Source: Lachnospiraceae bacterium
Lineage (GTDB): Bacteria; Bacillota; Clostridia; Lachnospirales; Lachnospiraceae
Length of the DNA stretch: 23,011 bases
Direction of reading: 5' to 3'
Assembly (NCBI GenBank): GCA_004556655.1
Contig: SFGF01000063.1
Location: 1-23,011 of the forward strand
In this document: positions 15,143-22,481 of the stretch, piece after piece
Layout: the number at the start of each line of letters is the position of its first letter
How positions within the stretch are numbered: position 1 is the stretch's first letter
Position numbers and translations under genes: made by a program
Notes under the pieces: model-generated
Told to the model about the DNA's origin: nothing
The model's database searches: none
What the model saw: only the letters and a program-made list of their open reading frames with translations

Positions 15143-16597
15143 TTATTTCTTCTTTCCATACCCATACTTACCATAGCCATAACGACCATAGCCATATCGG
15201 CCATAACCATATTTTCCATAGCCATAACTTCCGATACCGGTTGTCTCACCGTTAATTGCACAGCCTATCAGTAAAGTTCCCGTCTGAGCTATCACTTCCG
15301 CACCAAGCAATATCTTATCCCTCCGTGCATAATCCTGCCGGATCACCATAACGCATCCTTCTACACTGTCAGCAATCAGGGAAGCATCGTTCATGATCGC
15401 ACAGGGCGGCGTATCAATGAGGATAAAGTCCATTTTTTCTTTATAGCTCTGAACCAATTCTTTCAGTACGTCGTTGGTATATAATCGTTTCACCCTCTGA
15501 ACCGGAGTACCGCCGGGAATGATATACAAACTTGTCTCTTCATATCTGCAGATCACTTCTTCCGCCTTTTTCTCTCCATCCAGAACGTCACAGAGACCAC
15601 CTTTTCCTTTGTCCAGCTTAAAAAGATTCGCAACGGAAGGATTTCTGAGATCTCCATCCAGCAAAAGTACTTTATATCCCTTCTGAGCCAGTAACAAAGC
15701 AATATTACAGGCAGTTGTTGTCTTACCTTCTCCCGCCAAAGCACTGGTGACCATAAATGTCTTCATTTGCTTTTCTTTCATAATTCTGGTAAGACGCACC
15801 TGCAAAGTATCCATAGCTTCCAGATAAATATCCGGCATCACCGGATTATCTACAAGAATTCTGGGATTCTGCCGGGTACTTCTTCTCTTAAAATGTAGCT
15901 GCGGAATACCGCAAAGATATTTTATGTTTAAAAATTTTTTCAGATCATCCTGATTCTTCACTGTAGTTCTCGCAGCAGTCCGAACGACCATAATAAGCAG
16001 ACACAGGAACAAGGCTCCGGCAATTCCCAAAGCGATACTTCTCTTATAGGAAGGCTGATTCATCGGTTGACTGGGAACTCCTGTCTCATCCAAAAGCTTC
16101 AGCTGTGTATCCCCGATTACATACCTTGCCACCTGAGGATAATTATTGATAACAGACTGCAAAATATCATATGCGGTCTGACCATCCGCCGCAACAACCT
16201 TGATCTGAAAAAGATTGGTATCTCCCAACATTTCCGCAGAAATCATTCCCGGTACGCTGCTCATTCCCAGATCATTTGCCACCACTCTGCTTAATGCACC
16301 GCTCGTTAGAATATAAGGAAATGTAGCATTCATCTGTTCCGTGGTAATCTTATTATAATAATTTCCTGCCACCACATTGCCATTGGCACCTGCAGTAACA
16401 ACAAAAGATGCCGTCGCTTCATACTGCTCATGATAGCTGATTTTTTCTTTCAAAAATCCGGCACCGGCTCCTACAAGAACAAGGATCAGAAAAAGCCACC
16501 AGGTTTCCCGAAATCTTTTTATCATATCACCAATGACAGCTAAAAGATCTATCTTATTTTCTTCTATACTTTCTTCGTCGCGATATCGTTCTCCCAT
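15143..16597 (-). CDS. Wzz/BY-kinase fusion (tyrosine autokinase), second copy
   Basis: A 484-residue Wzc-like protein that couples a chain-length (Wzz) module to a bacterial tyrosine kinase. Membrane helices at about 33-49 and 187-206 enclose an extracellular Wzz domain. The cytoplasmic kinase has Walker A SALAGEGKTT (285-294), Walker A' LLLDGDLRNPS (from 311) and Walker B FILIDTPP (391-398). The tail 457-481 is a ladder of GYGK/GYGR units with ten tyrosines, the expected autophosphorylation cluster. These proteins normally control length and export of capsule or exopolysaccharide. Start ATG 16597 has AGGAAG upstream and lies 11 bases after the first kinase. It is unusual that a second complete copy precedes it and that no glycosyltransferase or tyrosine phosphatase is nearby. 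Confidence 0.93.
   Translation of the reverse strand: MGERYRDEESIEENKIDLLAVIGDMIKRFRETWWLFLILVLVGAGAGFLKEKISYHEQYEATASFVVTAGANGNVVAGNYYNKITTEQMNATFPYILTSGALSRVVANDLGMSSVPGMISAEMLGDTNLFQIKVVAADGQTAYDILQSVINNYPQVARYVIGDTQLKLLDETGVPSQPMNQPSYKRSIALGIAGALFLCLLIMVVRTAARTTVKNQDDLKKFLNIKYLCGIPQLHFKRRSTRQNPRILVDNPVMPDIYLEAMDTLQVRLTRIMKEKQMKTFMVTSALAGEGKTTTACNIALLLAQKGYKVLLLDGDLRNPSVANLFKLDKGKGGLCDVLDGEKKAEEVICRYEETSLYIIPGGTPVQRVKRLYTNDVLKELVQSYKEKMDFILIDTPPCAIMNDASLIADSVEGCVMVIRQDYARRDKILLGAEVIAQTGTLLIGCAINGETTGIGSYGYGKYGYGRYGYGRYGYGKYGYGKKK
15155..15229 (-). repeat. Tandem 15-base repeats encoding the tyrosine ladder
   Basis: Five tandem units of about 15 bases, each encoding two tyrosines in a G-Y-G-(K/R)-Y pattern, at the 3' end of the second kinase. 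The repeats are nearly identical and could change copy number by slippage without breaking the frame. Confidence 0.8.
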
Positions 16598-16608
16598 AAA
16601 CTTACTTC

Positions 16609-18099
16609 CTATTCTTTCGACTCTTTTGGCTTCTTCGATTTCTTTTTCCCAGTATCATAATAACCATATCTGGAGTATGAATATCCATGCCCGTACTTTC
16701 CATAATAATGTCCATACTCTTTGGATTTCCCAAGAAAACCTGAGCGAACATTGTTATAAACACATCCCAGAACCTTTCCATTTGTACGGTTCAGCTGGTC
16801 AATCGTATCGTTGATATAGCATGCTTCCATCAGATCCTGCTGCACAACCAGAAGGCTGGCATCTGCAAGGTTGGCAATAACCTCACTTTCTGCCACAAGA
16901 GCCATAGGAGAGCTGTCCAGAATAATATAGTCCGCCTTCACCTTCAAAGCTGTCAGTATTTTACTCAGATACTCTGTTACGTCCTGTGTCATCATTCTTT
17001 TGTGTGGTTTCACGCTATAAATAACCCTAAGTTTATTCTCCATCCCTGCTTTCCTGATTTTCACTGCTTCCCGGTTTCTCAGGATCGATCCCAGATCAAT
17101 CCCTTTCCACTCTTTTTCCGGAAGTTCAAAAATTTTGTACTGAGATGGTTTACGGAAATCACAGTCCACCAAAATAACAGCATGCCCTTCCTGCGCAAGA
17201 GACAGAGCAAGATTCGCAGCAATTGTAGACTTTCCCTCATTCTCCGACACGCTGGTAACCATGAGAACTTTTTTTTCATTCTTTTCCAGTTCCCGCTGAA
17301 CTCTGGTCGCCAACATCCTGACCGCTTCCACATAACCAAAGCTCAATCCCGGATTGTCAATACACATGGAATAGTACTTTTTCTTTTTCAGGGAGAGCAG
17401 TGTTTTATGCTTTTTTTCATGGTAAACGGTACCCAAAAGTCTGGCATCTACCTTTTTATTCATTTCATCTTCATTTTTTATCGTATCTTTACAATATGAT
17501 AAAAATGCAAAAAGTAGTATCATCACGGCACCTGCAGCCAGAGCCGATTTTTTCATCCCACTCCTTACGTTCAGCGGGTTGGATGCTGCAACGGGAATCA
17601 CAGAATCCTGGATGACTCTCACGGAAATATTATCCATCAATTCACCGGTCAACTCCGTTACCCCGTCCATAACACCGTGAATGAGCAGATAAGCCATCCG
17701 TGGATTATCCGCTTTAATGCTAAGGGTCATCAGATTTGACGACTCTACCACACTGACATTGACTTCCGCATCAAAACTCTTCAGACCCAGTTTTTCACAG
17801 ACCTGTTTTTTCAGGATATTACTGTTTGCAATCTGTGAAAATCTCTCCGTCATGCTCTGTGCAGAGTTCAGATTATCTGCAACCGCATTGGAACTAAAAC
17901 CGCTTTTTCCCACAACAAATGTTGTAGTAGCCGTATACTGAGGTTTATAGGCTATTTTCAAAAAAGAACCTGTTATCGCCGCTGCTGCTATGACAACCAG
18001 CACGATTACCCACCACTGCCGGAGTACATCACGGATCATAGATTCTATGTCTATCGTTATTTCTTTATTTTCTGTTACATTTCTTCTGTTTTCCTGCAT
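16609..18099 (-). CDS. Wzz/BY-kinase fusion (tyrosine autokinase), first copy
   Basis: A 496-residue paralogue of the next gene with the same layout: helix about 29-48, extracellular Wzz-type domain, helix about 184-201, then kinase with Walker A SENEGKST (285-292), Walker A' VDCD (311-314) and Walker B YIILDSSP (391-398). The tail (about 462-481) has nine tyrosines but is irregular, mixed with His, and ends in a basic KKKSKKPKESKE. The Walker B Ser-Ser in place of Thr-Pro and the overall divergence show the two copies are old paralogues, not a recent duplication. Start ATG 18099 has GGAG about 8 bases upstream, 12 bases after the Ig-like gene. Confidence 0.92.
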   Translation of the reverse strand: MQENRRNVTENKEITIDIESMIRDVLRQWWVIVLVVIAAAAITGSFLKIAYKPQYTATTTFVVGKSGFSSNAVADNLNSAQSMTERFSQIANSNILKKQVCEKLGLKSFDAEVNVSVVESSNLMTLSIKADNPRMAYLLIHGVMDGVTELTGELMDNISVRVIQDSVIPVAASNPLNVRSGMKKSALAAGAVMILLFAFLSYCKDTIKNEDEMNKKVDARLLGTVYHEKKHKTLLSLKKKKYYSMCIDNPGLSFGYVEAVRMLATRVQRELEKNEKKVLMVTSVSENEGKSTIAANLALSLAQEGHAVILVDCDFRKPSQYKIFELPEKEWKGIDLGSILRNREAVKIRKAGMENKLRVIYSVKPHKRMMTQDVTEYLSKILTALKVKADYIILDSSPMALVAESEVIANLADASLLVVQQDLMEACYINDTIDQLNRTNGKVLGCVYNNVRSGFLGKSKEYGHYYGKYGHGYSYSRYGYYDTGKKKSKKPKESKE

Positions 18100-18111
18100 G
18101 TAATTTCTCCA

Positions 18112-18972
18112 CTACTCTTCCACTACCACAACGAGACGTACCTTTCCCTGTGTCCCGTTCTCCTCCTGTATTGTATAACAGATTTCATATGTACCAGGTG
18201 TATAATAATCCACCTGACTGTCAACCCGAATACTTTCTTTTCCTATCTCAGGCGGATTATCCGATCCCCAGATATATTCCTGTCCCCGTAAAACAATTCC
18301 TGTCACATAGTCCAGAGGATTCAGGGTAGATCCTATTTTCGTATAAACCAGATATTCGTTTAACAAAATCCGTGGTGTCATATTCCCCATTGCAGAACTG
18401 TAATATTCTACCGTTACCGGAAGATCCACCACATCACCTGCACTGTTCGACACCTGCAGATGCATTCTGTATTCACCGGGTTGACTGGAAGAAACGGTCT
18501 CCTCGGAAGTAATCTGTACATTGGAAGTAATATCCCCATCCAGACAATCCATAACCGATATCTCATCCATCAAGGCCTCCGAGTTGTTGATCTGCACCTT
18601 AAGCGGTCCGGAAAGGGAAAATCTTGGTGATGTATAATCGCTGTAAATAACTTTTCTCACATTTTTTGTAACATTTCCATCTTTATCAAAAGCAGCTATC
18701 GATGCCTCTCTGCATCCCTTCTCAATAAAATTACTTAAGCTTTCTACAACCAGTAGATCTGTTACATCCCCATCCTTTTTATCTATGGCTGTAACATCGG
18801 AAAGGACGGCTTCCTGGCCGTCCTGCGTACTTACTGTAATCTCATTTTCTTCCATACTGATCTGTGGACCATTTTTATCTGTCTGATTCTCTGTATAAAT
18901 ACTTACTCCGCCATATACAAGAAGGGCTATCACACATCCTATTATACTGAATATTCTCAAAAATCTTATCAT
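18112..18972 (-). CDS. Membrane-anchored Ig-like (DUF5011-type) surface protein
   Basis: A 286-residue protein with a short basic N-terminus and one hydrophobic segment (about 5-24), most likely an uncleaved anchor or signal peptide, followed by about three beta-rich domains. The repeated pattern DKKDGDVTDLL and DCLDGDITSNVQI, each followed by a strand pair with AAFDKDGNV or VSNSAGDV, resembles the DUF5011/cadherin-like Ig folds of Gram-positive surface proteins. A third domain at the C-terminus contains DYYTPGTYEICYTI. No sortase motif is seen. Its ATG lies one base after the PqqD stop, with GGAG inside that gene's last codons, so the two are coupled. It may bind or sense the polymer handled by the kinases. 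Confidence 0.8.
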   Translation of the reverse strand: MIRFLRIFSIIGCVIALLVYGGVSIYTENQTDKNGPQISMEENEITVSTQDGQEAVLSDVTAIDKKDGDVTDLLVVESLSNFIEKGCREASIAAFDKDGNVTKNVRKVIYSDYTSPRFSLSGPLKVQINNSEALMDEISVMDCLDGDITSNVQITSEETVSSSQPGEYRMHLQVSNSAGDVVDLPVTVEYYSSAMGNMTPRILLNEYLVYTKIGSTLNPLDYVTGIVLRGQEYIWGSDNPPEIGKESIRVDSQVDYYTPGTYEICYTIQEENGTQGKVRLVVVVEE

Positions 18973-18973
18973 A

Positions 18974-19240
18974 TTATCTCTCCAGAATTCCCCCGCTCAC
19001 AAGCGTATCTAAAAATTCCTGAATATCTTCCCGGGCGGTTTCCTCATCGACCTCATATTCATCCAAAACTTTTGCCACCAGCTCTTCCTTTGTCACATCC
19101 TCCTGAAGAAGATTCCAAAGAAATGCACCAATTTCATTTACCGTAATCAAGCCATTAAAAGAAAGAACTGTTCTGCCTATAGGAATAATCACATAATCTC
19201 CCGCAATTTCTCGAAGAACAAACTCTTTATCCACTTTCAT
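18974..19240 (-). CDS. PqqD family protein
   Basis: An 88-residue protein with the PqqD fold: VLREIAGDYVIIPIG, FNGLITVNEIGAFLWNLL, then a helical half with TKEELVAKVLDEYEVDEETAREDIQEFLDTLVSGGILE. PqqD proteins hold precursor peptides for radical SAM or other modifying enzymes; family members also occur in peptide and polysaccharide clusters. No radical SAM enzyme or evident precursor peptide is in the window, so partner and cargo are unknown. ATG 19240 has a GGAAGG site about 9 bases upstream. It is first gene of the minus-strand block after the MalT-type regulator and is preceded by a promoter with a palindrome. Confidence 0.9.
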   Translation of the reverse strand: MKVDKEFVLREIAGDYVIIPIGRTVLSFNGLITVNEIGAFLWNLLQEDVTKEELVAKVLDEYEVDEETAREDIQEFLDTLVSGGILER

Positions 19241-19300
19241 AACTGCTTTCCTTCCTTTGTATCATTAAAGGAGCGCTTTCTACTCCCCCTGCGCAACCTT

Positions 19301-19314
19301 TATACAGCTGTATA
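19301..19314. promoter_or_regulatory. Palindrome at the pqqD transcription start
   Basis: TATACAGCTGTATA is a perfect 14-base palindrome that overlaps the -10 element and the predicted start of the pqqD transcript. It could be an operator for a dimeric regulator. The MalT-type protein encoded upstream is a candidate, though MalT sites usually differ. Confidence 0.5.
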
Positions 19315-19340
19315 ATACCATAAAAAAATTCATTCGCCAA
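19312..19340 (-). promoter_or_regulatory. Candidate promoter of the pqqD operon
   Basis: Minus strand TTGGCG (19340-19335), 17-base spacer, TATTAT (19317-19312). It lies in the 162-base gap after the regulator gene and leaves a leader of about 65 bases before the pqqD ATG. Confidence 0.55.
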
Positions 19341-19402
19341 CATGAATATAGGGAAAAACATACCACTTTTGCCATTCTTCTATATTTTGACTTTCAAAAA
19401 TC

Positions 19403-21838
19403 CTACTCCAATATTCCCCATTCTTTCCCTTTCAGTATGGCCTGCACTCTGCTGTTCACATCCAGTTTTTTGTAAATACTATAGATATGACTCTTTACTG
19501 TAGGCAGTTTGAGATTCATTTCTCTGCATATTTCCGTATTAGTAAGTCCACTTGCGATTCCCTGCAATACAATAGTTTCTGTCATAGTAAGTTTTTCTTC
19601 CTGATAATCTTCCTGATAATCAGGTGTTAATTTTGCCCTTTTCTTTGCACATCGCAGGATTACTTCCATATAATCTTCCACCGGCATCCGCAGCACATTT
19701 CCATAATTATACTTTTTCTTTCTGTGCCATCCTTCAGGCTTATTACTTCGAAGCCATTCCACATAAGCATCCAGTACTTCTTTTCCCTTTCTGCCATACT
19801 CTGCATAAAATCCCACATAACGACATTCACCCGTTACTAAAAAAGACTCGATCGCATTCCGAACAGCCAGATTGTGTCTCCCTTCTTCCCAGTAAATCAG
19901 TGCCTGCAGAAACAACAGCTCAGCCGCCCATCGTCTGCGCCTACAATACTGCAGATATGGCAGTATCTGCTGCATGATTTTCTTTGCTTTCTCATACTGA
20001 TTTACCAGAACATATCCTTTGGCCTGCATAAGGAGCATCATATAGGTTCCTTCCTGCGCATCCTCCTCCGCACCCAATCCAGAGTATCTGAGCCAACAAA
20101 TCAGCCTTTCCTGTTCCTGTGATTCTCTGGAATACAGATTACTGACTGCTTCTGCATTCCTGGCACATACTGGATTTTCATCCTTCCACAAAATATCTTC
20201 CAACTGGCGAACCTCTTCTTTTCTTTCGTCTGAAGGGTGCATCCTTTGCTGCTTACACAGTAGATACATCACAGCCAGCTGAAAAGAACTATTCTGTTCT
20301 CTCCCCGTATCTTTCAGATAAGCCAAAAGCTCCTGGTCTTCCTGCGGAATTGACTCCATTCTCTCTGTTTCCATATAAAAATCAGCCCTGGCCAACTGAT
20401 AACTTTTCCATTCTTCTTTCCCCAGATATTCTTTCCATATCCGGGCTTTTCTGTTTTCTTCTTTACGGGAACACGCAAACATTCCGGTAAGGTCCCGCAG
20501 ACCGCATAAGAAAGAAATGGAACCGCCAAGGATATGGTACAACCTGATCTTCTTACCTGTCCGGTTTGCCTCTGAACCTGCCTGTACAAGAAGCGACATC
20601 CATTCATCCAACGTAACCTTGGGATTCACAAAGGCAAGATTCAGATAGATTTCATCGTTTTTTTCCAGTTTTCGTATTTCCCGTTCCAGTCCGTCCTGAT
20701 CCTGCTGAAAATAACAATACATCCCCCGTAAATAACAGATCTGCGGGGTATTTTCCTGCCATCCCATCACATCATCAAACGGTATATTCAGAAACGGCAC
20801 CTGATCATAATATGCCATCATGCAGGAACGATATCCTGATTCATCTCCGGATAATCGAAGGCAATACAAAGCTTCCGTAACACATCCCTGCTTGTCATAC
20901 CATTCGCCCAGTTCTTTCCAGAATTCTATCTCCTGTTTATGATCCGTATTCTTTTTTATCTCTTTACGAAAAAGATTTGCTATCTTCCACCTGTTCTTTC
21001 TGCTGTCATACAGCAACATTCCTTTTCTTCCCAAACGCTCAAGGATTTCCCGGGAACCGGATATGCCCCATACATTTTCACAAAGAGATCCATTCATCCA
21101 TGGACATACCGCACCTTTTTGCATAATCTCCTGTTCATCCTCTGAAAGAACCGATAGTATTTCCCTTCGAATATAAGTTTCTATTTCATAGGACTGACGC
21201 AGCTTTGCAGCACTTTCTCCTATCCTGCCACTGACGGCTTTATCAACGGAAAGCCGGATCATTACTTCCACACATCCCGGCCAACCACCGGTTTCTTCAT
21301 AGATTTCTTCCGGATTCAATGTACTTCCTGCACGTTCCACCATCTTTTGAATGTCTTTTTTTGTAAATCTCAACGTTTCCGGCGATATCAGCTCCAGTTT
21401 TCTTTTCCACAGAAGATCCAGCAATTCCTCAGCCGGTCTTTCACGTCCTACCAGAATACCATGACAGCCATCGGGTAAATGTCGGAGAAATTCTGCTATA
21501 AGTTCCATAACTTCTGATGAAATATTTTCCGAAAGATTTTCAAATACTACACAGATAGGTTTTTCTCGCATAAGGGATTCCAATTCTTTCAGTTTCTTTT
21601 CCCATACAGCAGCAGGATATCTGTCCCGATCTGCATCCATTACAAAAAACTGCATTTCCGGATGTTTTACCAAAAACATTTTCACTGCCGTTGTCTTTCC
21701 TGAAGCTGCAGCCCCTTCCATATAAACGGATGGATATACTGCCAGTTTCTTTTCCAATATTCCCGTTTTATCTATATAATACTGACTTTCCTGTAAATCT
21801 TTGCAGGACCGAATCATTTCCGAATTCAAAAAAAACAT
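19403..21838 (-). CDS. MalT-type LuxR family ATP-dependent regulator
   Basis: An 811-residue transcriptional activator of the STAND/MalT class. The N-terminal ATPase has Walker A GAAASGKTT (42-50) and a Walker B-like ICVVFENLSEN stretch; a winged-helix and long helical-repeat (TPR-like) middle follows, for example YDKQGCVTEALYCLRLSGD. The last 62 residues are a LuxR helix-turn-helix (LTMTETIVLQGIASGLTNTE, KLPTVKSHIYSIYKKL). Such proteins switch between ATP and ADP states on ligand binding. I start at ATG 21838, which has AGGTGG six bases upstream; the frame is open to 21922 but without a ribosome site. It is transcribed toward the PqqD-kinase block, so it probably controls it. A TATAAT -10 lies at 21882-21887. 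Confidence 0.9.
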   Translation of the reverse strand: MFFLNSEMIRSCKDLQESQYYIDKTGILEKKLAVYPSVYMEGAAASGKTTAVKMFLVKHPEMQFFVMDADRDRYPAAVWEKKLKELESLMREKPICVVFENLSENISSEVMELIAEFLRHLPDGCHGILVGRERPAEELLDLLWKRKLELISPETLRFTKKDIQKMVERAGSTLNPEEIYEETGGWPGCVEVMIRLSVDKAVSGRIGESAAKLRQSYEIETYIRREILSVLSEDEQEIMQKGAVCPWMNGSLCENVWGISGSREILERLGRKGMLLYDSRKNRWKIANLFRKEIKKNTDHKQEIEFWKELGEWYDKQGCVTEALYCLRLSGDESGYRSCMMAYYDQVPFLNIPFDDVMGWQENTPQICYLRGMYCYFQQDQDGLEREIRKLEKNDEIYLNLAFVNPKVTLDEWMSLLVQAGSEANRTGKKIRLYHILGGSISFLCGLRDLTGMFACSRKEENRKARIWKEYLGKEEWKSYQLARADFYMETERMESIPQEDQELLAYLKDTGREQNSSFQLAVMYLLCKQQRMHPSDERKEEVRQLEDILWKDENPVCARNAEAVSNLYSRESQEQERLICWLRYSGLGAEEDAQEGTYMMLLMQAKGYVLVNQYEKAKKIMQQILPYLQYCRRRRWAAELLFLQALIYWEEGRHNLAVRNAIESFLVTGECRYVGFYAEYGRKGKEVLDAYVEWLRSNKPEGWHRKKKYNYGNVLRMPVEDYMEVILRCAKKRAKLTPDYQEDYQEEKLTMTETIVLQGIASGLTNTEICREMNLKLPTVKSHIYSIYKKLDVNSRVQAILKGKEWGILE

Positions 21839-22002
21839 ATATTCCACCTGCCTTATCGCAAAAAGAATCCTGTAAAATATTATTATAGACTTTTTTTCTA
21901 CTTTTCGTCTACCACTTATCAAAATAAATTATGGAAAGAGCTGTAAAACTCCCTCTTCAAAAAAGCCATTCAATAAATTTTATAACAATTAGCTTTTTGT
22001 GA

Positions 22003-22026
22003 AAAGGTGTGGCACTTTTTGTGGCA
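22003..22026. repeat. Paired TGTGGCA repeat
   Basis: TGTGGCA at 22008-22014 and 22020-22026, 12 bases apart. It lies between the MalT-type gene and the tRNA remnant. A similar 12-base tandem repeat lies on the other side of the remnant (22303-22326). Confidence 0.4.
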
Positions 22027-22102
22027 AAATATTTTTATCTGTTTTCTATTGAATACGATCCATTTCACAACCACTTTTTTCATGATTTTAAGTCCGCGCA
22101 CG

Positions 22103-22140
22103 AAAAAAAAAGCCTCAGAACTTATGAGCTCCGGGCTTTT
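22103..22140 (-). terminator. Terminator after the tRNA remnant
   Basis: On the minus strand AAAAGCC (22140-22134) pairs with GGCTTTT (22114-22108) around an inner GAACTTATGAGCTC hairpin, followed by a T run to 22103. It directly follows the tRNA 3' fragment and is presumably that tRNA's original terminator. Confidence 0.75.
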
Positions 22141-22144
22141 AAAG

Positions 22145-22175
22145 AGGCGCAGACCGGATTTGAACCGGTTCATTA
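22145..22175 (-). pseudogene. 3' fragment of a tRNA gene (att-type scar)
   Basis: On the minus strand ACCGG-TTCAAAT-CCGGT forms a perfect T arm, followed by CTGCGCC as the acceptor 3' strand and T as discriminator. No D arm, anticodon arm or 5' acceptor strand exists upstream. U73 and a predicted GGCGCAG 5' strand would suit tRNA-Cys, but this is a guess. The 3' part of a tRNA followed by its terminator is what remains at the distal end after an integrative element enters a tRNA gene; the intact tRNA would then lie to the right, beyond the window. Confidence 0.7.
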
Positions 22176-22181
22176 CATGAA

Positions 22182-22304
22182 ACATTACTTTTCAATCATT
22201 ATAAAAATGTTTTCAAAACATGAAAAAATCCTTTAAATACGCACTTTTTAGAAGTTTCAAATTGAACATTAATTTTCAATCATGAACACTATTTTTCAAT
22301 CCAT
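22182..22304 (+). repeat. Three direct repeats, integrase arm-site-like
   Basis: ACATTACTTTTCAATCAT (22182-22199), ACATTAATTTTCAATCAT (22266-22283) and ACACTATTTTTCAATCCAT (22286-22304). They start seven bases from the tRNA fragment on the presumed element side. Spaced short direct repeats near an att core are typical of arm sites for tyrosine recombinases. Confidence 0.55.
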
Positions 22305-22326
22305 GCAACACGAAATGCAACACGAA
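22303..22326. repeat. Perfect 12-base tandem duplication
   Basis: ATGCAACACGAA is repeated exactly at 22303-22314 and 22315-22326, just after the third arm-like repeat. Confidence 0.8.
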
Positions 22327-22344
22327 AACTCCGAAGATGATACC

Positions 22345-22371
22345 GCCCCGGATCTCCACCGGGGCATTTTT
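22345..22371 (+). terminator. GC-rich hairpin with T tract
   Basis: GCCCCGG (22345-22351) and CCGGGGC (22359-22365) form a perfect 7-bp stem with a 7-base loop, followed on the plus strand by ATTTTT. No plus-strand gene precedes it in the window. Together with the repeats it accounts for most of the 306-base gap 22176-22481, in which I see no gene. Confidence 0.55.
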
Positions 22372-22382
22372 CCACACAGAAA

Positions 22383-22412
22383 CAGGGCGTCCGGATTTCT
22401 CCTTTCGCCCTG
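22383..22412 (-). terminator. Hairpin downstream of the endolysin gene
   Basis: CAGGGCG (22383-22389) and CGCCCTG (22406-22412) are perfect complements. On the minus strand TTTCTGTG follows, a weak T tract, about 70 bases after the endolysin stop. Confidence 0.5.
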
Positions 22413-22481
22413 CTTCCAGTCATTTCTTAGATAGTTTCTTATCTTGCTGCATTGTTATTATATAGGATTCTGGATGGGATT

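Noticed and set aside
15155..15229. CRISPR-like array
   Set aside because: The repeats are contiguous, have no spacers and are in frame in the kinase tail.
15109..15261. Longer 204-residue form of the S24/S26-like protein
   Set aside because: The added N-terminus (Met-Ala-Val rich) is the out-of-frame reading of the tyrosine-ladder repeats of the preceding kinase.
19241..19402. Tiny minus-strand frames as PqqD precursor peptide
   Set aside because: A 17-codon frame starts upstream of the predicted transcription start and a 12-codon frame overlaps the pqqD start; neither has leader or core features.
21970..22236. Reading frames on both strands across the tRNA fragment
   Set aside because: They contain translated tRNA T-arm sequence (for example TGFEPVHY) and terminator poly-A, a common false call at tRNA ends.
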